From: CAZYBG01 sp964645155
GTDB taxonomy: Bacteria; Pseudomonadota; Alphaproteobacteria; Rhodobacterales; Rhodobacteraceae
Assembly (NCBI GenBank): GCA_964645155.1
Contig: CAZYBG010000147.1
Span: 1-6,116, forward strand
Direction of reading: 5' to 3'
DNA length: 6,116 nucleotides
Below the pieces are notes generated by a model. That model saw only the letters and a program-made list of their open reading frames with translations, did not search any database and had not been told where the DNA came from. The stretch's first letter is position 1. Each line of letters begins with the position of its first letter. A program made the position numbers and the translations under genes. Below, one piece after another: positions 1-5,893 of this stretch.

Positions 1-36
1 GGTTCGGGGGCGGGTTCGGGGGCGGGTTCGGGGGCG
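1..36. repeat. Three tandem 12-bp units inside tolA
   Basis: The unit GGTTCGGGGGCG occurs three times in perfect tandem and may continue past the left edge. Twelve bases is a multiple of three, so on the minus strand each unit adds Ala-Pro-Glu-Pro to the TolA linker and copy-number changes would not shift the frame. Confidence 0.9.
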
Positions 37-224
37 GCCAGCTCCTCGGCCGTCTCGCGCGGCGCGGCTGCGTCCTGCAGCGCGGCGAACTCCTCGGACG
101 AGATGACGGAGACGTTGGTGAACTCGAACGACGGCGGCCTTGCGGGGAACAGCCAGTCCCCGACCATGACCCAGCCGATCAGGGCCACATGCCCTGCCGC
201 CGAGATTTTCTGGCCCGTGTCCAT
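1..224 (-). CDS. tolA: TolA, N-terminal part (cut by window edge)
   Basis: This is the first 74 codons of a TolA-like protein; the rest lies beyond the left edge. TolA is anchored in the inner membrane and spans the periplasm, linking the TolQ-TolR proton-driven motor to Pal and TolB at the outer membrane. Residues about 8-26 form the single membrane segment (ISAAGHVALIGWVMVGDWLF). S8, H12 and L15 match the spacing of the Ser-His-Leu face that I recall from the E. coli TolA membrane helix. A short soluble stretch follows (residues 36-52, EFTNVSVISSEEFAALQ), then a Glu/Ala/Pro-rich run beginning around residue 59, which suits the extended linker of TolA. The ATG at 224 is the first start after the tolR TAG stop, 15 bp away and in the same frame. 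Identification rests on the membrane segment, the linker composition and the position after tolQ-tolR; the Pal/TolB-binding C-terminal domain is not visible. Confidence 0.88.
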   Translation of the reverse strand, partial: MDTGQKISAAGHVALIGWVMVGDWLFPARPPSFEFTNVSVISSEEFAALQDAAAPRETAEELAAPEPAPEPAPE

Positions 225-239
225 CGCCGCCCCGGCCCG

Positions 240-734
240 CTACCCGCCCGAGGTCTCTGACGCGTCCGCCCCGTCGAACCTTGGCCCGCCGCTTTCGGTG
301 ACGAGACCGATATCCGAGAAGCCTCCGGCATTGAGGGCGCCCATCACCTGGACCACACGCTCGTAGGGGATCGCGCCATCGGCGCGCAGGAACACCTTGT
401 TGTCGGCGCGCTCGGCCGCGATTGCCGTCAGCCGGCCGATCAGCTCGCCCTCGGGGACCTCGCTGGTCTGGATCAGGATCTGGCCCTCGGCCGTCAGGGT
501 GATCGTCAGCGGCTCCTCGGGCTCCTGCGGCAGCGACTGCGCCGCGGTGCGCGGCAGTTCGACCGGCACGCCGACGGTGAGGAGCGGCGCCGCGACCATG
601 AAGATGATGAGAAGCACCAGCATCACGTCGACCATCGGCGTGATGTTGATCTCGCTCATCGCGGCGGCGCGGCCGCCCCTGCGGCGCCCCCGGCGGCGCC
701 CGCCGCCGCCCGACTTGATGACGGATGCGACCAT
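240..734 (-). CDS. tolR: TolR, ExbD/TolR-family motor protein
   Basis: TolR is the inner-membrane protein that, with TolQ, forms the proton channel and stator of the Tol-Pal complex; its periplasmic domain is thought to bind peptidoglycan. The 164-residue product has a cytoplasmic N-terminus rich in Gly and Arg (residues 8-22), the signature MSEINITPMVDVMLVLLIIF (26-45), and one membrane helix at about 35-53. D36 corresponds to the essential proton-carrying Asp of the family (D23 in E. coli, from memory). The motif PLLTVGVPVELP and a periplasmic domain of about 90 residues follow, with a Gly/Asp/Ser-rich tail. The start is separated from the tolQ stop by a single base, so the two are almost certainly co-transcribed and translationally coupled. 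It is somewhat longer than the roughly 142 residues of E. coli TolR, mainly because of the basic N-terminus and the tail. Confidence 0.96.
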   Translation of the reverse strand: MVASVIKSGGGGRRRGRRRGGRAAAMSEINITPMVDVMLVLLIIFMVAAPLLTVGVPVELPRTAAQSLPQEPEEPLTITLTAEGQILIQTSEVPEGELIGRLTAIAAERADNKVFLRADGAIPYERVVQVMGALNAGGFSDIGLVTESGGPRFDGADASETSGG

Positions 735-735
735 C

Positions 736-1431
736 TCAGGCGTCCAGCTGGCGCGAGAGGATGGTGGCGAATTCGTCGGCGAAGGCCTCGTAGTTGCCGA
801 TGATGCGGTCGCTGTCGGCCGAGAGCTTGTTGTAGAAGATCACCGCCGGGATTGCCGCGACAAGGCCGATCCCCGTCGCCAGCAGCGCCTCGGCGATGCC
901 GGGCGCCACCACGGCGAGCGAGGTGTTCTGGCTGATCGCGATCTGCTCGAACGAATGCTTGATGCCCCAGACCGTGCCGAACAGCCCGACGAAGGGCGCG
1001 GTGGAGCCCACGGTGGCGAGGAACGACAGCCCGGAGTTCAGCTCCTCGGCCTCTTTCGCGATCGCCACGTCCATGCTGCGGTCGATGCGCGCCTGGGCGC
1101 CGGCGATCAGCCGGCCGTCGTCGCGGTGGCTGCGCCGCCATTCAAGCATCCCCGACGAGAAGATGCGCTCGGACGGGCCGCGCGGCTCCTGGCCCATCTT
1201 CTCGTAGAGCTCGTCGAGCGGCTCGCCCGACCAGAAGGCCTGGTCGAAGGTCGCCGCCTCGCGCTTGGCGCGGCGGTAGTTGATGAACTTCTGGACGATG
1301 ATCGCCCAGCTCCAGAACGACGCGATGAAGAGGACGATCATCACCAGCTTCACCGTGAAGGTGGCGCGGGCGAAGAGGGCAAGCAGCGAGAAATCAATCT
1401 CCTGCGCCGCGGCAAGGGCTTCGGTTTCCAT
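736..1431 (-). CDS. tolQ: TolQ, MotA/TolQ/ExbB proton channel family
   Basis: TolQ is the polytopic inner-membrane channel subunit of the Tol-Pal system; it passes protons with TolR to energise TolA. The 231-residue length is normal for the family. Three hydrophobic segments are seen at about residues 28-46, 135-157 and 172-199. Between the first and second lies the cytoplasmic domain, including the stretch PSERIFSSGMLEW (86-98). The family hallmarks GSTAPFVGLFGTVWGI (142-157) and the third-helix stretch LLATGIGLVAAIPAV (183-197) are intact, including T186. The gene starts 62 bp after the ybgC stop and ends one base before tolR. I see no good ribosome-binding site before the ATG at 1431 (upstream reads GAGCACGCCC), so initiation may depend partly on translation of ybgC. 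No defect or frameshift is seen. Confidence 0.97.
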   Translation of the reverse strand: METEALAAAQEIDFSLLALFARATFTVKLVMIVLFIASFWSWAIIVQKFINYRRAKREAATFDQAFWSGEPLDELYEKMGQEPRGPSERIFSSGMLEWRRSHRDDGRLIAGAQARIDRSMDVAIAKEAEELNSGLSFLATVGSTAPFVGLFGTVWGIKHSFEQIAISQNTSLAVVAPGIAEALLATGIGLVAAIPAVIFYNKLSADSDRIIGNYEAFADEFATILSRQLDA

Positions 1432-1460
1432 GGGCGTGCTCGTTTTCTGCTCGTGACCGG

Positions 1461-1475
1461 GCTGCGTTGCGCAGC
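1461..1475. other. Short perfect hairpin in the ybgC-tolQ gap
   Basis: A 6-bp perfect inverted repeat (GCTGCG/CGCAGC) with a 3-base loop lies in the 62-bp gap between ybgC and tolQ. On the transcribed minus strand it is not followed by a T run, so it does not look like an intrinsic terminator. It may simply be a chance structure in GC-rich DNA, or a weak internal stem between cistrons. Confidence 0.3.
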
Positions 1476-1493
1476 TTCTGTTAGCGCGGGTTA

Positions 1494-1940
1494 TTACCCG
1501 AATTGCGGGGAGACGCCAACCCCAGCTTGCGAGGAGGCCTTTGTTTCAAGGGCCCGGCGAAGTTCCGCCGGCAGCCGCACCGGCCGGCCCGCCGCCGTCA
1601 GCGCGACCAGCGTGACATCGGCCACAAAGAGCGGGTCGGGCCCCCGGCGCACCACCTGCCGCAGCACCGCGCGCGCCGGCGTGACGGCGACCGCCGCCGT
1701 CTCGACCGCGAGCGCGTCGTCGAACCGGGCCGGCGCGAGGTAGTCGGCGACGACACGCCGCACCGCGAAGACGACCCCCGCCTCGGCGCGCAGGCGGCGC
1801 TGGTCGATGCCAAGCGCGCGGACCCACTCGGTCCGCGCCCGTTCGATGAACTTCAGGTAGTTGGCATAGTAGACGATGCCGGCAAGGTCGGTGTCCTCGT
1901 AGTAGACGCGGACGGGGAAGGAATGGGTTTCGGGCGGCAT
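1494..1940 (-). CDS. ybgC: YbgC, Tol-Pal-associated acyl-CoA thioesterase
   Basis: YbgC is a cytoplasmic hotdog-fold thioesterase of the 4-hydroxybenzoyl-CoA thioesterase family, usually encoded just ahead of tolQ; its physiological substrate is debated (short-chain or phospholipid-linked acyl thioesters). The 148-residue product carries the family signature in residues 13-33: YYEDTDLAGIVYYANYLKFI then E33, followed by RARTEW. D18 is the expected catalytic Asp, and Tyr, Asn and Glu positions of the motif are intact. The ATG at 1940 is preceded by GAGGGG with a 4-base spacer, which supports this start. The frame ends in tandem TAA-TAA stops. It is the first gene of the ybgC-tolQ-tolR-tolA run here. 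Because an opposite-strand gene lies upstream, its promoter must fall in 1941-2157 or further upstream, but I could not identify convincing -35/-10 boxes. The C-terminal roughly 15 residues are not conserved as far as I can judge. Confidence 0.96.
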   Translation of the reverse strand: MPPETHSFPVRVYYEDTDLAGIVYYANYLKFIERARTEWVRALGIDQRRLRAEAGVVFAVRRVVADYLAPARFDDALAVETAAVAVTPARAVLRQVVRRGPDPLFVADVTLVALTAAGRPVRLPAELRRALETKASSQAGVGVSPQFG

Positions 1941-2145
1941 CCCGCCCCTCTAGCGCCGGCGCGGCGGGCGGGCAAGGTGTTGCCGGGGGCGACGGCCAGC
2001 CATGGCGCCAGGCGGTTCCCGCCCCCGGATGCGCCCCGGAGCACGCGCCGGAACGCAGCAGGGAATGCGCCCCGGGAGGCGGCCTTCCCTGGAGGCCGGC
2101 CGGAACACCGGGACGTGCCGGCGGTTGACCCCGCTGACCCAGCGC

Positions 2146-2152
2146 AAAGGAG
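2146..2152 (+). promoter_or_regulatory. Ribosome-binding site of the SDR gene
   Basis: AAAGGAG lies 5 bases before the ATG at 2158. This fixes the start there rather than at the in-frame ATG at 2002 or the one about 30 codons before 2158; neither has such a site, and the extra N-terminus would be a low-complexity Arg/Gly/Pro stretch. Confidence 0.85.
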
Positions 2153-2157
2153 CGGAC

Positions 2158-3213
2158 ATGTCACATCACCACCATCTGAAACCCCTCGACGAGCAGACGA
2201 TCGTGATCACCGGCGGCAGCTCGGGCATCGGGCTCTGCACTGCGCTCCGCGCGGCGCGGCGCGGCGCGCGGGTCGTCGTCGTCGCGCGCAACGAGGATGT
2301 GCTGAAGGAGGTCGTCGCGCGCATCCGCGGCGAAGGCGGCCAGGCCGACCACTGCGTGGCCGACATGGGCGACCGCGCCGCGGTGCGCCGCGTGGTCGAG
2401 GAGGTCGTCGCCCGCCACGGCGGCTTCGATACCTGGGTGAACGGCGCCGGCGTCGGCATCTATGCCCGGCTCGAGGACACCCCAGACGAGGACCACGAGC
2501 GGATCTTCCGCACCAACTACTTCGGCGTGGTGAACGGCTCGCTGGAGGCGCTGAAGCACCTGAAGGAGAGAGGCGGCGCGCTGATCAACATCGGCTCGAT
2601 CTCGTCGGAGATGCCTTCGCCGATCCTGTCGGCATACACCGCCTCGAAGCACGCGGTGAAGGGCTTCACCGACTCGCTCCGCCTCGAGCTGATGCACGAG
2701 GGCGCGCCGGTCTCGGTCACGCTGATCAAGCCGAGCGGCATCCACACGCCGTTCGGACAGCACGCCCGGAACTACATGGACGCCCGGTCGAAGGTGCCCG
2801 TGCCGGTCTATCACCCGCGGCTCGTGGCCGACGCGATCCTGCATGCGGCCCAGCGCCCGACGCGCGACGTGCGGATCGGCGAGGCGGGGCTGTTGCAGGT
2901 CGGGCTGGCGAAGCTGATGCCGCGGCTGGCCGACCGGGTGTTCTCGGCGGCGTTCTACAAGACCGCGCTCGACCACGAGCGGCCGAAGCGCAGCGACAAC
3001 CGGGGGCTGCACGAGTCGGGCTCGGACGGGCGGATCCTGGGCGACCAGGACGACCGCCCGATCGCGGTCAGCCCCTATACCTGGGCGCAGACCAACCCGA
3101 CGGCGACGATGGCGATCCTGCTCGGCGGGGCGGTGCTCGGGATGGCGGCGGTCGCCGCGCGCGGCGCGGCGGCCAGGTCGGGCCACGGCCGGCCGGCGCT
3201 GGGGCGCCGCTGA
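2158..3213 (+). CDS. SDR oxidoreductase with C-terminal membrane segment
   Basis: This is a classical-type short-chain dehydrogenase/reductase, extended at the C-terminus (351 residues against about 250 for the plain fold). Visible elements are the dinucleotide-binding TGGSSGIG (18-25), R44 just after the second strand, which favours NADP(H), D69 in VADM, the NGAG variant of NNAG (95-98), N120, and the catalytic Ser-Tyr-Lys set S147, Y160 and K164 (YTASK). A KPSGIHTP stretch follows at 191-198. After about residue 260 the sequence leaves the Rossmann fold and ends with a hydrophobic segment at about 316-334 (ATMAILLGGAVLGMAAVAA) and a basic tail, suggesting a tail anchor in the inner membrane with the enzyme in the cytoplasm. 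The N-terminus has four consecutive His after Met-Ser. The substrate cannot be told from sequence. It is the only plus-strand gene, divergent from ybgC and convergent with the gene after ruvB. It resembles a family of long SDRs annotated only as SDR family oxidoreductase. Confidence 0.93.
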   Translation: MSHHHHLKPLDEQTIVITGGSSGIGLCTALRAARRGARVVVVARNEDVLKEVVARIRGEGGQADHCVADMGDRAAVRRVVEEVVARHGGFDTWVNGAGVGIYARLEDTPDEDHERIFRTNYFGVVNGSLEALKHLKERGGALINIGSISSEMPSPILSAYTASKHAVKGFTDSLRLELMHEGAPVSVTLIKPSGIHTPFGQHARNYMDARSKVPVPVYHPRLVADAILHAAQRPTRDVRIGEAGLLQVGLAKLMPRLADRVFSAAFYKTALDHERPKRSDNRGLHESGSDGRILGDQDDRPIAVSPYTWAQTNPTATMAILLGGAVLGMAAVAARGAAARSGHGRPALGRR

Positions 3214-3258
3214 CCGGCGGCGAAGGTGCGGCGCGCGGGCCCGCCCGGATCGGGGCGT

Positions 3259-3882
3259 TCAGGCCGCTGCGGCGATGCGCTCGGCGATCAGCCGGGCATG
3301 GCCGGGATCGGTCGACACGGCGGGAACCGCGGGGTCATAGGCCGCGGCGAGGAGCGCGCGGATGTCGTCGCGCAACCGCTCGGTTCCGTCGGGGCCGGGC
3401 GCCATCAGGCCGGTGCGCGTGAGCGTCGGGATCGACCACGCCAGATGCGCCAGCACCGCCTGGCGGAGCGCGAGCGCGGCCGGCGCCTGGCGGCCGAGCG
3501 GACCGCCGAGGCGCACCAGGCCGGTGCAGCGCACGATGCCGCCCGCGGCGGCGTGGCCGAACCGCCGGACCTGGTTCCAGCCGCAGCGCTCGGCATCGGC
3601 GGCAAGCCGGGCGACGCCGGGCAGCAGCTGGCCGAGGCCGGGCTGGTCGACGAGGTCGCGCCATTCGCGGACGATGCCGAGGCCCCAGGTCATCCCTGCG
3701 AGGCCGGAGACCGCAGCGGGGTGGCGCGACAGCGCGCCGACCTCGGCGAGGGCGGCGGCGAGAAGCGCCTCGGTCACCGGACCGGCGCCGAAGATCGTGG
3801 CGCGGACCGGCACCGTCCAGCGGGCGAAGCGGTAGGTCCCGTCGTCGCCGGTGAAGTAGGCCCGCACCTCGTCGGGTGTCAC
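3259..3882 (-). CDS. Uncharacterised protein coupled to ruvB
   Basis: I cannot assign a function. The 207-residue product begins with a GTG at 3882 that overlaps the ruvB TGA stop by 4 bases (GTGA). A good ribosome-binding site, GGAGAGG, sits 4 bases upstream inside the last ruvB codons, so the start is well supported and translation is probably coupled to ruvB. The N-terminus reads TPDEVRAYFTGDDGTYRFAR (2-21), then WTVPVRATIFGAG (22-34). The middle holds WREW-like and aromatic positions (MTWGLGIVREWRDL), and the C-terminus has a Pro/Asp-rich stretch (AAYDPAVPAVSTDPGHARLI) ending in four Ala. No membrane segment, signal peptide or metal-binding motif is evident, so it is probably soluble and cytoplasmic. 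I have a weak memory of similar hypothetical proteins between ruvB and ybgC in Rhodobacteraceae, which would make it a conserved neighbour rather than a spurious frame. The convergent SDR ends 45 bp away. Confidence 0.8.
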   Translation of the reverse strand: MTPDEVRAYFTGDDGTYRFARWTVPVRATIFGAGPVTEALLAAALAEVGALSRHPAAVSGLAGMTWGLGIVREWRDLVDQPGLGQLLPGVARLAADAERCGWNQVRRFGHAAAGGIVRCTGLVRLGGPLGRQAPAALALRQAVLAHLAWSIPTLTRTGLMAPGPDGTERLRDDIRALLAAAYDPAVPAVSTDPGHARLIAERIAAAA

Positions 3883-4910
3883 TCGGCCTCTCCGAACAGG
3901 TCGGTCCCGGCGGGCCGCGGCGCGGGCAGCCCGAGATGCCGCCAGGCCTTGGCCGCCAGCGCGCGCCCGCGCGGCGTGCGCTGGATCAGGCCCTGCTGCA
4001 GCAGGAACGGCTCGATCACCTCCTCGATCGCGTCGCGGCTTTCGCTCAGCGCGGCCGACAGGGTCTCGACCCCCACCGGCCCGCCGCCGTAGTTCTCGGC
4101 GATGAGCGCGAGGTAGCGCCGGTCGGCCGAGTCGAGGCCGAGATGGTCGACGCCGAGCCGGGTCAGGGCGTCGTCGGCAAGCGCGCGGGTGATGCGCCCG
4201 TCGCCGTCGACCAGCGCGAAGTCCACGACCCGGCGCAGGAGCCGCCCTGCGATGCGCGGCGTGCCGCGCGCGCGCCGCGCGATCTCGGCCAGGCCGTCGG
4301 CCTCGGCCGCGACGCCGAGCAGCCGGGCGCTGCGGGTGACGATCTCGAGAAGCTCGGGCTCGGTGTAGAAGGTCAGCCGCGTGGGGATGCCGAAGCGGTC
4401 GCGCAGCGGCGTGGTGAGAAGCCCCAGGCGCGTGGTGGCGCCGACCAGCGTGAAGGGCTGCAGCTCGATCCGCACGGTCCGCGCCGCCGGCCCCTCGCCG
4501 ATCACGAGGTCGAGCTCGAAATCCTCGAGCGCGGGGTAGAGCACCTCCTCCACCACCGGGTTCAGGCGGTGGATCTCGTCGATGAAGAGGACGTCGCGCG
4601 CCTCGAGGTTGGTGAGGATCGCGGCGAGGTCGCCGGCCCGGGCGAGGACCGGCCCCGAGGTCATGCGGAAGTTGACGCCGAGCTCGCGCGCCATGATCTG
4701 CGCCAGCGTCGTCTTGCCGAGGCCGGGCGGCCCGTGGAACAGCGTGTGGTCCATCGCCTCGCCGCGCCGGCGCGCGCTCTCGATGAACACCCTGAGGTTC
4801 GCCCGCGCCTCGGCCTGGCCGATGAACTCGACAAGGCGCTGCGGCCGGAGCGCGCGGTCGGCGTCCTCGGGGCGTGGCGCGGGGCGAAGCAGGGGATCGG
4901 GCTCGGTCAT
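3879..4910 (-). CDS. ruvB: RuvB, Holliday junction branch-migration ATPase
   Basis: RuvB is the AAA+ hexameric motor that, guided by RuvA, pumps DNA through Holliday junctions in recombinational repair. The 343-residue length fits the family. Walker A is GPPGLGKT (60-67, K66), Walker B is VLFIDE (107-112, D111/E112), sensor 1 is GATT (157-160), and the arginine finger is R172 in LRDRFG. The RuvB-specific hairpin region (FELDLVIGEGPAARTVRIEL, 131-150) and the C-terminal winged-helix domain (ending around QGLIQRTPRGRALAAKAWRH) are present. I chose the ATG at 4910, giving MTEPDPLLRPAPRPEDADRA, because alphaproteobacterial RuvBs start this way; the frame opens 39 bases earlier only with a TTG. 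No ribosome-binding site precedes 4910. The downstream uncharacterised gene overlaps the stop. The usual partner ruvA is separated from it by htpX here. Confidence 0.98.
   Translation of the reverse strand: MTEPDPLLRPAPRPEDADRALRPQRLVEFIGQAEARANLRVFIESARRRGEAMDHTLFHGPPGLGKTTLAQIMARELGVNFRMTSGPVLARAGDLAAILTNLEARDVLFIDEIHRLNPVVEEVLYPALEDFELDLVIGEGPAARTVRIELQPFTLVGATTRLGLLTTPLRDRFGIPTRLTFYTEPELLEIVTRSARLLGVAAEADGLAEIARRARGTPRIAGRLLRRVVDFALVDGDGRITRALADDALTRLGVDHLGLDSADRRYLALIAENYGGGPVGVETLSAALSESRDAIEEVIEPFLLQQGLIQRTPRGRALAAKAWRHLGLPAPRPAGTDLFGEAE
3887..3893 (-). promoter_or_regulatory. Ribosome-binding site for the GTG start at 3882
   Basis: GGAGAGG, embedded in the Gly-Glu-Ala codons near the end of ruvB, lies 4 bases before the GTG. 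It supports the non-ATG start and coupled translation of the uncharacterised gene. Confidence 0.75.
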
Positions 4911-4920
4911 GGCCGGGCGG

Positions 4921-4949
4921 ACTGTCGCGCGGAACGGCTGGAATGACAA
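4921..4949 (-). promoter_or_regulatory. Weak promoter candidate before ruvB
   Basis: On the minus strand TTGTCA (4949-4944) is followed after 17 bases by GACAGT (4926-4921). The -35 is a 5/6 match to TTGACA but the -10 matches only 3/6. A start about 7 bases after the -10 would fall only a few bases before the ruvB ATG at 4910, giving an almost leaderless message. This fits the missing ribosome-binding site but is speculative in GC-rich DNA. Confidence 0.22.
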
Positions 4950-4974
4950 GAATCTCGCCGCCGCGGGGAACGGC

Positions 4975-5000
4975 CGGGTCCGGGGGCAGCCCCCGGCCCG
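4975..5000 (-). terminator. Strong hairpin just after htpX
   Basis: A 7-bp perfect stem (CCGGGGG 4980-4986 with CCCCCGG 4990-4996, 3-base loop) is extended by four more pairs (4975-4978 with 4997-5000) across a single bulged base at 4979. It begins 5 bases after the htpX stop. There is no T run after it on the minus strand, so it is not a textbook intrinsic terminator; it may end or protect the htpX message and lower read-through into ruvB. Confidence 0.4.
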
Positions 5001-5005
5001 CGCCG

Positions 5006-5869
5006 TCAGCGCCAGGGGCCGGGCCGCGCGCTGCCGCCGCCGGCCATCGCCTCGAGCGCGGCGATCCGGTTCTGTGGCGCCGGATGGGTCGAGAACAGGC
5101 TGTCATGGGCATGCGCGTGAAGCGGGTTCATGATGAACATCGGCGCGGTCGCGGGGTTGCGCTCGGCCGAGTTCAGGTCGATCCGCCCGGCGAGGACCGC
5201 GATCTTGCGCAGGGCCCCCGCGAGCGCCAGCGGCGCGCCGCTGATCTCGGCGCCGACGCGGTCGGCCTCGAATTCCCGCGTCCGGCTGATCGCCATCTGC
5301 ACCAGCGCCGCGGCCAGCGGCGCGAGGATCATCATCAGGAGCGCGCCGACGATGCCGAGCCCGCCCTCGCGCCGGCCGCCGAAGAACAGCGCGAAGTTGG
5401 CCAGCATCGAGATCGCCCCGGCGAAGGTCGCCGTCACCGTCATCAGGAGCGTGTCGCGGTTGCGGATATGGGCAAGCTCGTGGGCCATCACGCCCTCGAC
5501 CTCGTCGCGGGTGAGCGCGCGCAGCAGGCCGGTGGTCGCGGCGACCGCGGCGTTCTCGGGGTTGCGGCCGGTGGCGAAGGCGTTGGGCTGGTCGGCCTCG
5601 ATCAGGTAGACGCGCGGCATCGGCAGGCCGGCGCGGCCGGCCAGCGCGCCGACCATGGCGACGAGGTCGGGCGCGCTGCGGGCGTCGACCTCGACCGCGT
5701 TGTGCGCGCGCAGCGCGAGCTTGTCGGAGTTCCAGTAGGCGAAGGCGTTCGTCGCCGCGGCGAAGCCGAAGGCGAGGAGCATCCCGACCTGCCCGCCGAT
5801 CAGCCAGCCGACGCCGAGGAACAGGGCGGTCATCGCCGCCATCAGCATGAAGGTACGTGCCGTTGCCAT
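5006..5869 (-). CDS. htpX: HtpX, inner-membrane zinc metalloprotease (M48)
   Basis: HtpX is a membrane-embedded M48B protease that, alongside FtsH, degrades misfolded inner-membrane proteins, with its active site facing the cytoplasm. The 287-residue product is close to the usual length of about 285-295. The zinc motif HELAH gives H130, E131 and H134, and E199 in TREFEAD (197-203) is the expected third ligand. Hydrophobic segments lie at about 7-24, 28-45, 142-163 and 172-192, matching the four-segment HtpX layout. Other hallmarks are PNAFATGRNPENAAVAATTG (95-114) and NPLHAHAH-DSLFSTHP near the C-terminus. The ATG at 5869 is chosen because GGGGAGGG lies 8 bases upstream; the frame stays open to an ATG at 5944, but that extension is Arg-rich and lacks support. 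The gene lies between ruvA (88 bp upstream) and ruvB, which is unusual. A heat-shock-type promoter candidate precedes it. Confidence 0.96.
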   Translation of the reverse strand: MATARTFMLMAAMTALFLGVGWLIGGQVGMLLAFGFAAATNAFAYWNSDKLALRAHNAVEVDARSAPDLVAMVGALAGRAGLPMPRVYLIEADQPNAFATGRNPENAAVAATTGLLRALTRDEVEGVMAHELAHIRNRDTLLMTVTATFAGAISMLANFALFFGGRREGGLGIVGALLMMILAPLAAALVQMAISRTREFEADRVGAEISGAPLALAGALRKIAVLAGRIDLNSAERNPATAPMFIMNPLHAHAHDSLFSTHPAPQNRIAALEAMAGGGSARPGPWR

Positions 5870-5877
5870 CGCCTGGA

Positions 5878-5885
5878 CCCTCCCC
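5878..5885 (-). promoter_or_regulatory. Ribosome-binding site of htpX
   Basis: GGGGAGGG on the minus strand, 8 bases before the ATG at 5869. It decides between this start and the upstream in-frame ATG at 5944. Confidence 0.8.
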
Positions 5886-5893
5886 GCGCAAAG

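Noticed and set aside
397..1743. A 448-residue plus-strand frame opposite tolR and tolQ
   Set aside because: It is fully antisense to well-identified tol genes and has low-complexity, basic composition with no recognisable motif.
2125..2130. TTGACC as a -35 box for the SDR
   Set aside because: A -10 at the right spacing would fall on the ribosome-binding site (AGGAGC) and does not resemble TATAAT.
2002..2157. N-terminal extension of the SDR from an upstream in-frame ATG
   Set aside because: The added 52 residues are Arg/Gly/Pro-rich without conservation signs, whereas a strong ribosome-binding site sits 5 bases before 2158, just ahead of the normal SDR N-terminus.
3235..3244. GCGGGCCCGC palindrome between the convergent SDR and the ruvB-linked gene as a terminator
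   Set aside because: It is a perfect palindrome with no loop bases and no T run on either side, so it would not form a useful terminator hairpin.
1503..3422. A 639-residue plus-strand open frame overlapping ybgC and the SDR
   Set aside because: It is antisense to ybgC and a different frame of the SDR. The translation is a repetitive Arg/Gly/Pro/Ala mix with no domain, typical of open shadow frames in very GC-rich DNA.
3876..4946. A 356-residue plus-strand frame opposite ruvB
   Set aside because: It is antisense to an intact RuvB, rich in charged shadow sequence, and has no domain.
3883..5112. N-terminal two thirds of a 617-residue minus-strand frame running from within htpX through ruvB
   Set aside because: Only its last 207 codons look like a real protein, with the supported GTG start at 3882. 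The upstream part is an Arg/Pro/Ala-rich shadow of ruvB and htpX, so this is not a fusion protein.
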